A DNA stretch of 5,530 bases from Candidatus Pacearchaeota archaeon (GTDB taxonomy: Archaea; Nanobdellota; Nanobdellia; Pacearchaeales; GW2011-AR1), in the NCBI GenBank assembly GCA_016234025.1, contig JACQLL010000078.1, forward strand, positions 1 to 5,530. Direction: 5' to 3'. The notes beneath the pieces are model-generated. The model was given only the letters and a program-made list of their open reading frames with translations. It was not told the DNA's origin and did no database searches. Positions 1-5,117 of the stretch are shown here, in pieces. A program made the translations under genes and the position numbers. Each line of letters opens with the position of its first letter. The first letter of the stretch is position 1.

Positions 1-1
1 A

Positions 2-466
2 AACTTTCTTAAGAAAAAGATAAAAGAGAAAGAAGGAAAATTGATTTCTCCTGAAGGGGAAAATATTGGCAAACATCCTGGAGCAATGTTCTTCACAATC
101 GGCGAAAGGGCGACAGAAGGAAAGGGATTTGAAATTGACAGGAAAAAAACAGGAAATAGAAGACTCTACGTTGCTGAAAAAAAGAAAAACAATGTTTTGG
201 TGATAGCTCATGAAGGAGACCCGTCTCTTGAAAGAAAATGGCTTTACATAAAAAACTTTCATATAATAAACAAAAAAGAAAAACTTCCCGAAATGATGAA
301 AGCAAGAATAAGACATTTAGGCGAGTTATTTCCCGGGAGATTGAAAAAAGAGAAAAGAAAATTAAAATTTATCTTTGACAAAAATGTTGAGGGAATTGCA
401 GAGGGTCAGTCAATCGTTTTTTACAAAGGCGGAAGAGTTGTTGGCGGCGGAGAGATAATATTATAA
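2..466 (+). CDS. mnmA: tRNA-specific 2-thiouridylase MnmA (TrmU), C-terminal part, 5' truncated by window edge
   Basis: MnmA adenylates and thiolates uridine 34 of tRNAs decoding Lys, Glu and Gln, taking sulfur from a relay of carriers. The frame is open to the left edge, and recognisable homology begins before the first possible TTG (41), so this is a truncated gene. What is visible is the central and C-terminal beta-barrel part of the family: the G-K-(L/I)-I...G-E-x-I-G-x-H-x-G stretch, then FFTIGER (usually yTiGqR), RRLYVAEKKKNNVLVIA, the ARIRH strand, and the diagnostic ending EGQSIVFYKGGRVVGGGEII, matching the family's PGQ-x-x-VFY...GGG-x-I. The P-loop and the two catalytic cysteines would lie upstream, outside the window. 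The usual K-G-L after TIGxR is replaced by A-T-E-G-K-G, a mild divergence. The family is chiefly bacterial and organellar. Identification is confident; activity cannot be judged from this part. Confidence 0.9.
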   Translation, partial: NFLKKKIKEKEGKLISPEGENIGKHPGAMFFTIGERATEGKGFEIDRKKTGNRRLYVAEKKKNNVLVIAHEGDPSLERKWLYIKNFHIINKKEKLPEMMKARIRHLGELFPGRLKKEKRKLKFIFDKNVEGIAEGQSIVFYKGGRVVGGGEIIL

Positions 467-481
467 TGGAGAACAATTTTA

Positions 482-490
482 TTTAAAAAT
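482..490 (+). promoter_or_regulatory. TATA-like box for the 511 gene
   Basis: TTTAAAAAT in the 44-bp spacer after mnmA is centred about 25 nt before the ATG at 511. That is the normal archaeal TATA-to-start-site distance, so transcription would begin at or next to the start codon and the mRNA would be leaderless. No Shine-Dalgarno sequence precedes the ATG, which agrees. The match is by eye only. Confidence 0.5.
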
Positions 491-510
491 CCAATCAACC
501 TGAAAACGAG

Positions 511-1503
511 ATGAAAGGAGATTTAACTACTGACTCTAAAAAATTAGCCAAAGAGAAAACAAGAGAAATAAAAGAAAAAATCTCGTCACACCAAGGCGAT
601 ATTATTCTAATATATAGAGAGTTCACGATGGCCTATGGAGGTTATCATTCAGGAGTAAAAAAAGTCATAGGACCAAGACCAACATATGCCTACTTTATAG
701 AAACAGGAATTATCGATGGAAAACTAATAGCAAACTCCGCTCCGGAAGAGCAGAAAATAAATCTTTCGTCAGACATTTATACTTACAAAAAAGATTTATT
801 AGTCCCAGCATTAAGAGTAATTTCAGAGTACCAATACTTAAGCCCTCCTTTCGAATTGACTAAGGATGTTTTAACAAGAGCTTCGGATAGAGCTATCTCA
901 TTCAGTTTGGATGAACTAATTGGCCGAAGATTTTCTCTTCCTGCCCTGTCTAATTTCGACATCTCCATCGGAGAAGAAGAGTTAATGAAACTGACAGAAA
1001 GAACAGGCATGAGAAGCGACTATTATTTGAGAGAGTTGTCTCATTTTCTAAAAAACCCTGATAGGTTAGACAAAATTAAAGATGATAGAATAAGCGCCCT
1101 GTCCGAAGATTTACTTCGCAGGGGAACACAAATAACTCTTTATCTCGATCGGCTTGCCCCGCTGATAGGCGACTTAGAAAGAGTAGAAATGAGTCCATAC
1201 GGCGGCGACAAAGGCGACACGCCTGACTGGGGTTGGTCGCTTGAAAGTAGAGAAACAATAAAAAATTACGAGTCACTTAAAGGAGAAATTGAAAGAGAAC
1301 GAGAAAGAATCAAAGAAACAATCAAGGAGCTTAATTCACTCGGAACAACAAGCAGAGAAATATCGACAGAAAGAATAATCGGAATCCACGGCGTTATTTC
1401 TCTCAACGAATACATTACAACTTTCAAGACAATCACAGAACCAACATTAAGAAAAAAAATCGAGGAAGCCGACTCAATCATCGCGAAAAAAAGGAAAAGA
1501 TAA
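511..1503 (+). CDS. Hypothetical protein, 330 aa, soluble, cysteine-free, with C-terminal helix
   Basis: I do not recognise this protein. The ATG at 511 is supported by a TATA-like box about 25 nt upstream. The chain has no signal peptide or membrane segment and no cysteine. Residues 1-27 are charged and helical-looking. Residues 30-75 look like beta strands (IILIYREF, TYAYFIETGIIDGKLIA) around a glycine/tyrosine-rich turn, AYGGYHSG. Residues 85-225 are mostly helical, with repeated D/E-R-x-L patterns. Residues 227-245 form a Gly/Asp/Trp-rich loop (SPYGGDKGDTPDWGWS). Residues 250-277 are a highly charged, coiled-coil-like helix (GEIERERERIKETIKEL), and the protein ends in a basic tail, KKRKR. 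There are no nucleotide-binding, metal-binding or protease motifs that I can name. It is flanked by its own TATA box and a T-tract, so it is probably monocistronic. Real gene: length, codon pattern and signals agree. Function unknown. Confidence 0.85.
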   Translation: MKGDLTTDSKKLAKEKTREIKEKISSHQGDIILIYREFTMAYGGYHSGVKKVIGPRPTYAYFIETGIIDGKLIANSAPEEQKINLSSDIYTYKKDLLVPALRVISEYQYLSPPFELTKDVLTRASDRAISFSLDELIGRRFSLPALSNFDISIGEEELMKLTERTGMRSDYYLRELSHFLKNPDRLDKIKDDRISALSEDLLRRGTQITLYLDRLAPLIGDLERVEMSPYGGDKGDTPDWGWSLESRETIKNYESLKGEIERERERIKETIKELNSLGTTSREISTERIIGIHGVISLNEYITTFKTITEPTLRKKIEEADSIIAKKRKR

Positions 1504-1505
1504 TC

Positions 1506-1512
1506 TTATATA
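1506..1512 (+). promoter_or_regulatory. TATA box for the nitroreductase gene
   Basis: TTATATA in the 30-bp spacer is centred about 25 nt before the ATG at 1534, so the transcript should be leaderless. It is followed six bases later by GAT and a T-rich run. The box starts three bases after the stop codon of the upstream gene, so promoter and upstream gene end are packed together. Confidence 0.6.
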
Positions 1513-1520
1513 TTCCTGAT

Positions 1521-1528
1521 TCTTTTTT
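1521..1528 (+). terminator. T-tract, possible oligo-U terminator of the 330-aa gene
   Basis: TCTTTTTT begins 18 nt after the stop at 1501-1503 with no hairpin before it, as expected of archaeal intrinsic termination on U-runs. It lies between the TATA box and the ATG of the next gene, so it could instead, or also, help melt the downstream promoter. Confidence 0.35.
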
Positions 1529-1533
1529 ATTAA

Positions 1534-2106
1534 ATGGAATTTGATTTTGTCGTTAAAAAGAGAAATTCGACAAGAAGCTTTAAAAATAAAAAGGCGAGTT
1601 GGAAAGATATCCTTGAAGCGATTGACGCTGCGAACCAGGGCCCGTTTGCGGGAAATCAAAACGATTTAAAATTTTTAATAGTCGAAGGTAAAGAAGCAAT
1701 AAAGGATATAGCAGAAATTTGCGAGCAGGACTGGATTAAAGATGCCGGAATTATTGTCTTGATTTGTTCTGACGAAAAAAATTTGGAAAACATGTATGGA
1801 GAACGAGGAAGAGTTTATTCGAGACAGCAAGCCGGTGCTGCGATTCAAACGATGCTCCTCAAACTGACAGAAATGGGTCTTGATTCATGTTGGGTCGGAG
1901 CGTATTCAGACGTGTCTTTAAAAGAAAAACTAAAAATTCCGTCGCATATTCAGATAGAAGCCGCCATTCCAATTGGTTATGCAAAAGAACATGAAAAGAA
2001 AAAATCAAAAAATAAATTAGAGCATTCTCTTTATTGGGAATTTTGGGGAGAGGACAAAAGACAGAAGCATCACGAAATTGAGCGGGAGATTGATAAGAAA
2101 GTTTAA
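1534..2106 (+). CDS. Nitroreductase-family FMN-dependent oxidoreductase
   Basis: A 190-residue member of the nitroreductase superfamily: cytosolic, typically dimeric FMN enzymes that use NAD(P)H to reduce nitro compounds, quinones or other acceptors; some members act in cofactor chemistry. Visible family marks are the N-terminal R-x-S-x-R-x-F FMN-phosphate segment (R10, S12, R14, F16), the segment QGPFAGNQ at 35-42 in place of the usual A-P-S-x-x-N-x-Q, the long central helix with GAAIQTMLLKLTEMGLDSCW (101-120) followed by VGAYSD, and the strand AAIPIGYA (143-150). The length is typical of short members. After residue 151 comes a lysine-rich tail with HSLYWEFWGE. Its physiological substrate cannot be inferred. 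The ATG at 1534 is fixed by a TATA box about 25 nt upstream. The next gene follows at once, and its probable TATA box overlaps this stop codon. Confidence 0.9.
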   Translation: MEFDFVVKKRNSTRSFKNKKASWKDILEAIDAANQGPFAGNQNDLKFLIVEGKEAIKDIAEICEQDWIKDAGIIVLICSDEKNLENMYGERGRVYSRQQAGAAIQTMLLKLTEMGLDSCWVGAYSDVSLKEKLKIPSHIQIEAAIPIGYAKEHEKKKSKNKLEHSLYWEFWGEDKRQKHHEIEREIDKKV

Positions 2107-2109
2107 TAT
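2102..2109 (+). promoter_or_regulatory. TATA-like box for the DUF218 gene, overlapping the nitroreductase stop codon
   Basis: TTTAATAT, preceded by the purine run AAGAAAG as in an archaeal BRE, is centred about 26 nt before the ATG at 2132. It contains the nitroreductase stop codon. Its position is the main argument for choosing the start at 2132 rather than the ATG at 2108. By-eye evidence only. Confidence 0.4.
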
Positions 2110-2131
2110 GCCAAGATTTATTTTTCTGCGT

Positions 2132-2878
2132 ATGAAGAGAATTATAGGAACTGTCCTTATTGCTTCTGGAGTTCTTTTTCTGATTTTAGCTCCGTCTAAT
2201 ATAACGGGCTCTGCTATTCTCTCACCAAGCGAGGGAAGATTTTATTTTAAGTATATAATCTCTTTAATTTTGTTCGTCGTCGGAATTTTTCTTTTTATTA
2301 GCAGGAAAACTTTAGATGCGATAATAATTTTAGGAACTCCGATTGAAGAAGATATTAAAGAAAGAACAGAAAAAGCTGTCGAAAGCAGCCGCAAAAAAAC
2401 AGAAACAAAAGTTTTTGTAGCGAGTGGTGGAACGCCGGGTATTGACTTAAAAAAATATAAAAGTCAATCTCATATGATTTATAAGATGCTAAGACAAGCA
2501 GGCATTAAACCACTTGAGATAAGGATAGAAAATAAATCAGAAGATACTTTGGAGAACATCCTATATTCTTTGAGGAAAATTAACGGAACAGAAATCGGCG
2601 TTGTTTCGAGTCCAAGTCATCTTGACAGAGTCGAATATATAGTAAGAAGAGGCAAGGAAGATGGCTCTATCGATAAGAATATTCATATTTACCGTATAGA
2701 AACTAAAGAGAGCTTTGCTGATAAAATTTACAGCGTCCCTGCGTCTCTTCTAACAAGATATAAATTAAGAAAAGGTCTAAAGGACGTAAAATTATCCGAA
2801 GGATTTGTTAAAAAAATGAGGACTGCCTTTATCTACTTAGTTAAAATGTTCAGAGAAAAAGAAGAAAAAGAAAATTAA
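2132..2878 (+). CDS. Membrane-anchored DUF218/YdcF-like protein
   Basis: A 248-residue protein with two N-terminal membrane helices (about 4-20 and 40-57) and a DUF218 (YdcF/SanA/ElyC-type) domain from about residue 60. Domain marks: strand DAIIILG (62-68); KVFVASGGTPG (93-103), matching the family's x-V-S-G-G; the E-x-x-S-x-x-T-x-x-N signature at E133, S136, T139 and N142; and VVSSPSHLDR (157-166), matching the conserved T-s-x-x-H-x-x-R. These residues line the putative active pocket of the family, whose reaction is unsettled; bacterial members are linked to envelope maintenance. The loop between the helices is 19-20 residues and contains ITGSAI. By helix hydrophobicity and the basic R58/K59, the domain should face the cytoplasm if the loop is outside. 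Start choice: an ATG at 2108, one base after the nitroreductase stop, would add MPRFIFLR, and an in-frame TTG at 2078 would overlap that gene. I prefer 2132 because a TATA-like box lies at the right distance. Confidence 0.85.
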   Translation: MKRIIGTVLIASGVLFLILAPSNITGSAILSPSEGRFYFKYIISLILFVVGIFLFISRKTLDAIIILGTPIEEDIKERTEKAVESSRKKTETKVFVASGGTPGIDLKKYKSQSHMIYKMLRQAGIKPLEIRIENKSEDTLENILYSLRKINGTEIGVVSSPSHLDRVEYIVRRGKEDGSIDKNIHIYRIETKESFADKIYSVPASLLTRYKLRKGLKDVKLSEGFVKKMRTAFIYLVKMFREKEEKEN

Positions 2879-2888
2879 AAAGAAAAAA
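2877..2888 (-). terminator. T-tracts, probable oligo-U terminator of ftsZ
   Basis: Read on the - strand, T6 (2888-2883) and T5 (2881-2877) follow within about 16-28 nt of the ftsZ stop (2905-2907), and more T-runs continue to about 2850 inside the end of the convergent DUF218 gene. There is no hairpin. This fits archaeal termination on U-runs. On the + strand the same sequence is A-rich, and I see no comparable terminator for the DUF218 gene. Confidence 0.4.
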
Positions 2889-2904
2889 TAAGTAAGGATT
2901 AGGA

Positions 2905-3981
2905 TTATCTGAAGACCTCGATTCCCAAATCAGACATTTCTGCCTTGCCTTGTTCCTGCTCATGCATTGCATGCCTGCCAAGAACGTAAGGTGATTTGAC
3001 TCCGGTCATTATAGTGATAACTCTGACTTTGTTCGCGAACTCTTTGTTGATTCTTGCTCCGATGATAACTTGAGCGTTTGGGCTGATGTTTTCTGTTACA
3101 AGTTCACCGACCCCTGAAAATTCTTCTAATTTGAAATCAGGGCCGCAAGTGATGTGTATTAAAGCTCCGCTAGCTCCACGATAATCGACGTCGAGCAAAG
3201 GTTGCGTCAGCGCCTGTCTTACAGCTTCTTCTGCACGATGGGTTGTGTCAGAATCTCCGATGCCTATTACAGCAACCTGTCCGTTCTTCATGATAGCAGA
3301 AACATCCGCGTAGTCAAGGTTAATCAATGATGGCAAGGTAATAGTTTCCACTATGCCTTTAATCATTGTACTGACTAACTCGTTTGCAACTGCAAATGCC
3401 TGTTCCATCGGAAGGTTTCCTGCAATGTCCACTAATCTGTTGTTGTCAATTATAATTGCTGTATCAACAACTTCTGTTAACTCCTGCAAAGCAAATTCTG
3501 CTTTCTCCTGTCTTGCCTTCTCACAATCGAAAGGCATTGTTATAACTCCGATGACAACTGCTCCTGACTCTTTCGCTAATTGCGCAAGAACTGGTGTTGC
3601 ACCGCTGCCGGTTCCACCTCCGAAACCTGCAAGGACAAAAACCATGTCAGCACCACCGGCCGCTTTTTTCAGTTCAGACAACGATTCCTTCGCCGCTTCT
3701 CTGGCTTTTGATGGCATTCCGCCTGCTCCAAGTCCTCTTGTAAGCTCTTTTCCTATAAGGATTTTTTCATCCGCTTTAGTTATACTTAAATGTAAAGCGT
3801 CTGTGTTGACTCCGTAAACAGTTGCTCCGTTAATTCCTTTATTAAAAAGCCACGTCGCAGCGTTGCATCCTGCACCGCCAACACCGAAGACCTTAATGTT
3901 CGCCTTTCCCGCTCTTAACTCATCAAAGTTAATACTATGGGTCTCTGCGTTTTTTATAGCCTCTTTAGCAAAATCTAGCAC
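2905..3981 (-). CDS. ftsZ: Cell division protein FtsZ, archaeal FtsZ2 type
   Basis: Tubulin-like GTPase that polymerises at midcell and forms the division ring. The 358 residues carry the full set of motifs: GVGGAGCN (33-40) at the nucleotide site, VNTDA (58-62), LTRGLGAGG (80-88), the tubulin signature FGGGTGSG (120-127), NNRL (180-183), and the T7 catalytic loop with N221, D223 and D226 that completes GTP hydrolysis in the neighbouring subunit. SLINLDYADVSAIM, LLDVDYRGASGALIHIT, KVRVITIMTGV and the C-terminal LGIEVFR resemble archaeal FtsZ2 (as I recall, Haloferax FtsZ2 has closely similar stretches and ends in GLDVIR) more than FtsZ1. The linker before the terminal peptide is short (about 20 residues), so the filament should sit close to its membrane adaptor, probably SepF, which is not in the window. 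The GTG start at 3981 is set by a strong Shine-Dalgarno sequence. Neither secE nor spt5/nusG, frequent ftsZ neighbours in Euryarchaeota, is adjacent. Confidence 0.97.
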   Translation of the reverse strand: MLDFAKEAIKNAETHSINFDELRAGKANIKVFGVGGAGCNAATWLFNKGINGATVYGVNTDALHLSITKADEKILIGKELTRGLGAGGMPSKAREAAKESLSELKKAAGGADMVFVLAGFGGGTGSGATPVLAQLAKESGAVVIGVITMPFDCEKARQEKAEFALQELTEVVDTAIIIDNNRLVDIAGNLPMEQAFAVANELVSTMIKGIVETITLPSLINLDYADVSAIMKNGQVAVIGIGDSDTTHRAEEAVRQALTQPLLDVDYRGASGALIHITCGPDFKLEEFSGVGELVTENISPNAQVIIGARINKEFANKVRVITIMTGVKSPYVLGRHAMHEQEQGKAEMSDLGIEVFR

Positions 3982-3991
3982 AATCTCGTTT

Positions 3992-4000
3992 ACCTCCTTT
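3992..4000 (-). promoter_or_regulatory. Strong Shine-Dalgarno sequence of ftsZ
   Basis: AAAGGAGGT on the - strand ends 10 nt before the GTG at 3981 and is nearly a full complement of the 16S 3' end. It decides the GTG start. It is the only convincing Shine-Dalgarno site I find before a start codon in the window; the other starts appear leaderless. Confidence 0.8.
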
Positions 4001-4028
4001 CATTTCTTTTTTAGTGAAGTGAACCCCC

Positions 4029-4039
4029 TTTATATATTT
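4029..4039 (-). promoter_or_regulatory. TATA box for ftsZ
   Basis: AAATATATAAA on the - strand, followed by GGGGG, is the best TATA box in the window. With the usual distance of 26 nt, transcription would start near 4008, giving a leader of about 27 nt that just contains the Shine-Dalgarno sequence. The rest of the spacer up to 4107 serves the divergent gene. Confidence 0.65.
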
Positions 4040-4080
4040 GATTGTGGTATTGTAATAATATTGTCGTGGCTTACAAAAAG

Positions 4081-4102
4081 TTATTAACTCAAAAATTATA
4101 AA
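4081..4102 (+). promoter_or_regulatory. Possible promoter region of the small membrane protein gene
   Basis: Two A+T motifs are candidates. TTATTAA (4081-4087) is at the right distance (about 24 nt) for a leaderless start at the ATG at 4108 but is a weak TATA match. TTATAAA (4096-4102) is a better TATA match but would put the transcript start inside the gene. I cannot choose between them; some promoter must lie here because the upstream gene is divergent. Confidence 0.3.
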
Positions 4103-4107
4103 ATTTC

Positions 4108-4386
4108 ATGGTGCTGGTGAAGATTCTCGGAGGAATAGACCTTGGTTCTGCGATAGTATTGCTGATGATAACTTTCGGTTTTGGCGTTCCGTCGTTGTAT
4201 TTAATTTTTTTTTCGCTGTTACTCTTTGTGAAAAGTTTATTTGTCTTCTCGAAAGATTTGTTAAGCTTGCTTGATTTTTTTGCGTCGATGACGTTGTTAT
4301 TCGAAATTTTTTTCGCCGTGCCTATTTTCTTGGTGTGGTCATTTTCATTTCTGCTCCTCGCAAAAGGAATCGTGAGTTTTCTTTGA
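4108..4386 (+). CDS. Small integral membrane protein, four predicted helices with internal duplication
   Basis: A 92-residue, almost wholly hydrophobic protein. Predicted membrane helices are at about 11-26, 29-47, 55-71 and 73-91, with charged residues only at K5, D11, K42, K49, D50, D56, E66 and K86. The two halves look like copies of one hairpin at an offset of 44 residues: V27-P28, F35-S36, L38-L39, K42 and F47 line up with V71-P72, F79-S80, L82-L83, K86 and F91. There is no signal peptide, cysteine or known motif. I recall similar proteins beginning with K-I-L-G and ending near K-G-x-x-S-F from DPANN genomes, without known function; that is memory, not a search. It is divergent from ftsZ across 126 bp and convergent with the MBL gene. 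The start is ATG 4108; GTG codons at 4111 and 4117 are alternatives that barely change it. Confidence 0.75.
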   Translation: MVLVKILGGIDLGSAIVLLMITFGFGVPSLYLIFFSLLLFVKSLFVFSKDLLSLLDFFASMTLLFEIFFAVPIFLVWSFSFLLLAKGIVSFL

Positions 4387-4410
4387 AAGATTTTAGGCGA
4401 TTTGCAAAAT

Positions 4411-4426
4411 TCTCTTTAAATTTTTT
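4411..4426 (+). terminator. T-rich stretch, possible terminator of the small membrane protein gene
   Basis: TCTCTTTAAATTTTTT lies 25-40 nt after the TGA at 4384-4386 and ends in T6. It overlaps the stop codon of the convergent MBL gene. No hairpin is visible. Weak support. Confidence 0.25.
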
Positions 4427-5087
4427 CAAGAATGCCTGCTTCTATTCCTTTATCCCGGCAAAGTTCGACAAACTTTTCAGCGTCTTCAATTGTTCCGACG
4501 ACGCCGGCGCCATAATGCATAGGTATTGCAAAATCAGGAGACAAAAGAGAAGCAACCTCTGCCGCCTCTTCGTAATTCATCACATACTCTCCGGAGACAG
4601 GAAGAAGAACAATAAAATCGTTGTCTCTTTTCCCGTATCCTGTTAAATTTTTCATTTCAGGAATCATGTCGCTGTCTCCTGCGTGGTAAAATACGACTCC
4701 GTCCAAATCAATTATATAACCGAGCCATCCTTCGCTCTTTGGGTGGAATTTTTTTCCGATGTTATAAGCGGGAACTGCGCAAATTTTCAAGTTAGCTAAT
4801 TTAATTTCATCTCCCGACTCCACTATTTCCATTTCGACGTCTTTTATTTTGTTAACTTTGCTCTGCGCATCTGCCGGGACTATTATCTTCGTTCCTGATT
4901 TGGAAATTTTTTCTATGTCTTTTATACTGCAATGGTCGTAATGGCTGTGCGTTATAAGGATAATGTCTGCCTTAAATAAATTAGATGAAATGTTATACGG
5001 GTCGATAGCTATTAATTTTCCTGAACTTGAGGTGATTAAGAAACCTGAATGTCCTAAAAACCTGACTGTGTTTCCTTTCCATTCCAT
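4416..5087 (-). CDS. Metallo-beta-lactamase-fold metal-dependent hydrolase (UPF0173/UlaG-like, COG2220 type)
   Basis: A 223-residue cytosolic metallohydrolase of unknown substrate. Metal ligands in order: HSHYDH (H47, H49, D51, H52); H115 in the segment AVPAYN...FHPKS, typical of this branch; D138 in YHAGDSD; and H191 in IPMHYG. This is a complete binuclear set, so the enzyme should be active. LGHSGF (11-16), LPVSGEYVMNYEEAAE and the ending G-x-V-G-T-x-E-D-A-x-x-F are also usual for the UPF0173/UlaG-like group. Relatives include the ascorbate-6-phosphate lactonase UlaG, but general members have no proven substrate, so I give no gene symbol. Start: an in-frame TTG at 5105 would add six residues, but a TATA box centred at about 5113 puts the transcript start on the ATG at 5087, so the shorter form is preferred. 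It lies 30 nt after gatA on the same strand, with its own promoter. Confidence 0.92.
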   Translation of the reverse strand: MEWKGNTVRFLGHSGFLITSSSGKLIAIDPYNISSNLFKADIILITHSHYDHCSIKDIEKISKSGTKIIVPADAQSKVNKIKDVEMEIVESGDEIKLANLKICAVPAYNIGKKFHPKSEGWLGYIIDLDGVVFYHAGDSDMIPEMKNLTGYGKRDNDFIVLLPVSGEYVMNYEEAAEVASLLSPDFAIPMHYGAGVVGTIEDAEKFVELCRDKGIEAGILEKI

Positions 5088-5095
5088 ATCAAAAG

Positions 5096-5101
5096 AAAAA
5101 A
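5096..5101 (-). terminator. T6 tract, possible oligo-U terminator of gatA
   Basis: On the - strand a T6 run starts 16 nt after the gatA stop (5118-5120), with no hairpin, between the TATA box and ATG of the MBL gene. It may end gatA transcripts, assist melting of the downstream promoter, or both. Confidence 0.35.
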
Positions 5102-5109
5102 TCAAAAGG

Positions 5110-5117
5110 TTATAAAC
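5110..5117 (-). promoter_or_regulatory. TATA box for the MBL hydrolase gene
   Basis: GTTTATAA on the - strand directly follows the gatA stop codon and is centred about 26 nt before the ATG at 5087. It supports a leaderless transcript and rules against the TTG at 5105, which would lie upstream of the predicted transcript start. Confidence 0.55.

Noticed and set aside
41..43. TTG at 41 as the start of a 141-residue protein
   Set aside because: The frame is open to the window edge and MnmA-like sequence (G-K-L-I...G) spans this codon, so it is internal to a truncated gene.
511..525. AAAGGAGAT just after the ATG at 511 as a Shine-Dalgarno site for a later start
   Set aside because: No in-frame ATG, GTG or TTG follows at a workable distance; the TATA spacing supports 511.
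3353..3817. Open frame of 154 codons on the + strand opposite ftsZ
   Set aside because: It is fully antisense to a strongly conserved gene, is rich in Ala/Ser/Pro as expected of a complement shadow, and has no promoter or ribosome site.
3863..4087. Open + strand frame over the ftsZ 5' end and its leader
   Set aside because: It is a shadow of the ftsZ N-terminal region; its start lies inside ftsZ and it crosses the ftsZ promoter.
4335..4646. Open + strand frame over the end of the small membrane gene and the MBL C-terminus
   Set aside because: It overlaps two supported genes, has a composition unlike its neighbours and no start signals.
5088..5105. TTG at 5105 as start of the MBL hydrolase
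   Set aside because: It lies only 5-8 nt downstream of the TATA box, upstream of the expected transcript start; the ATG at 5087 fits both the promoter and the family N-terminus.
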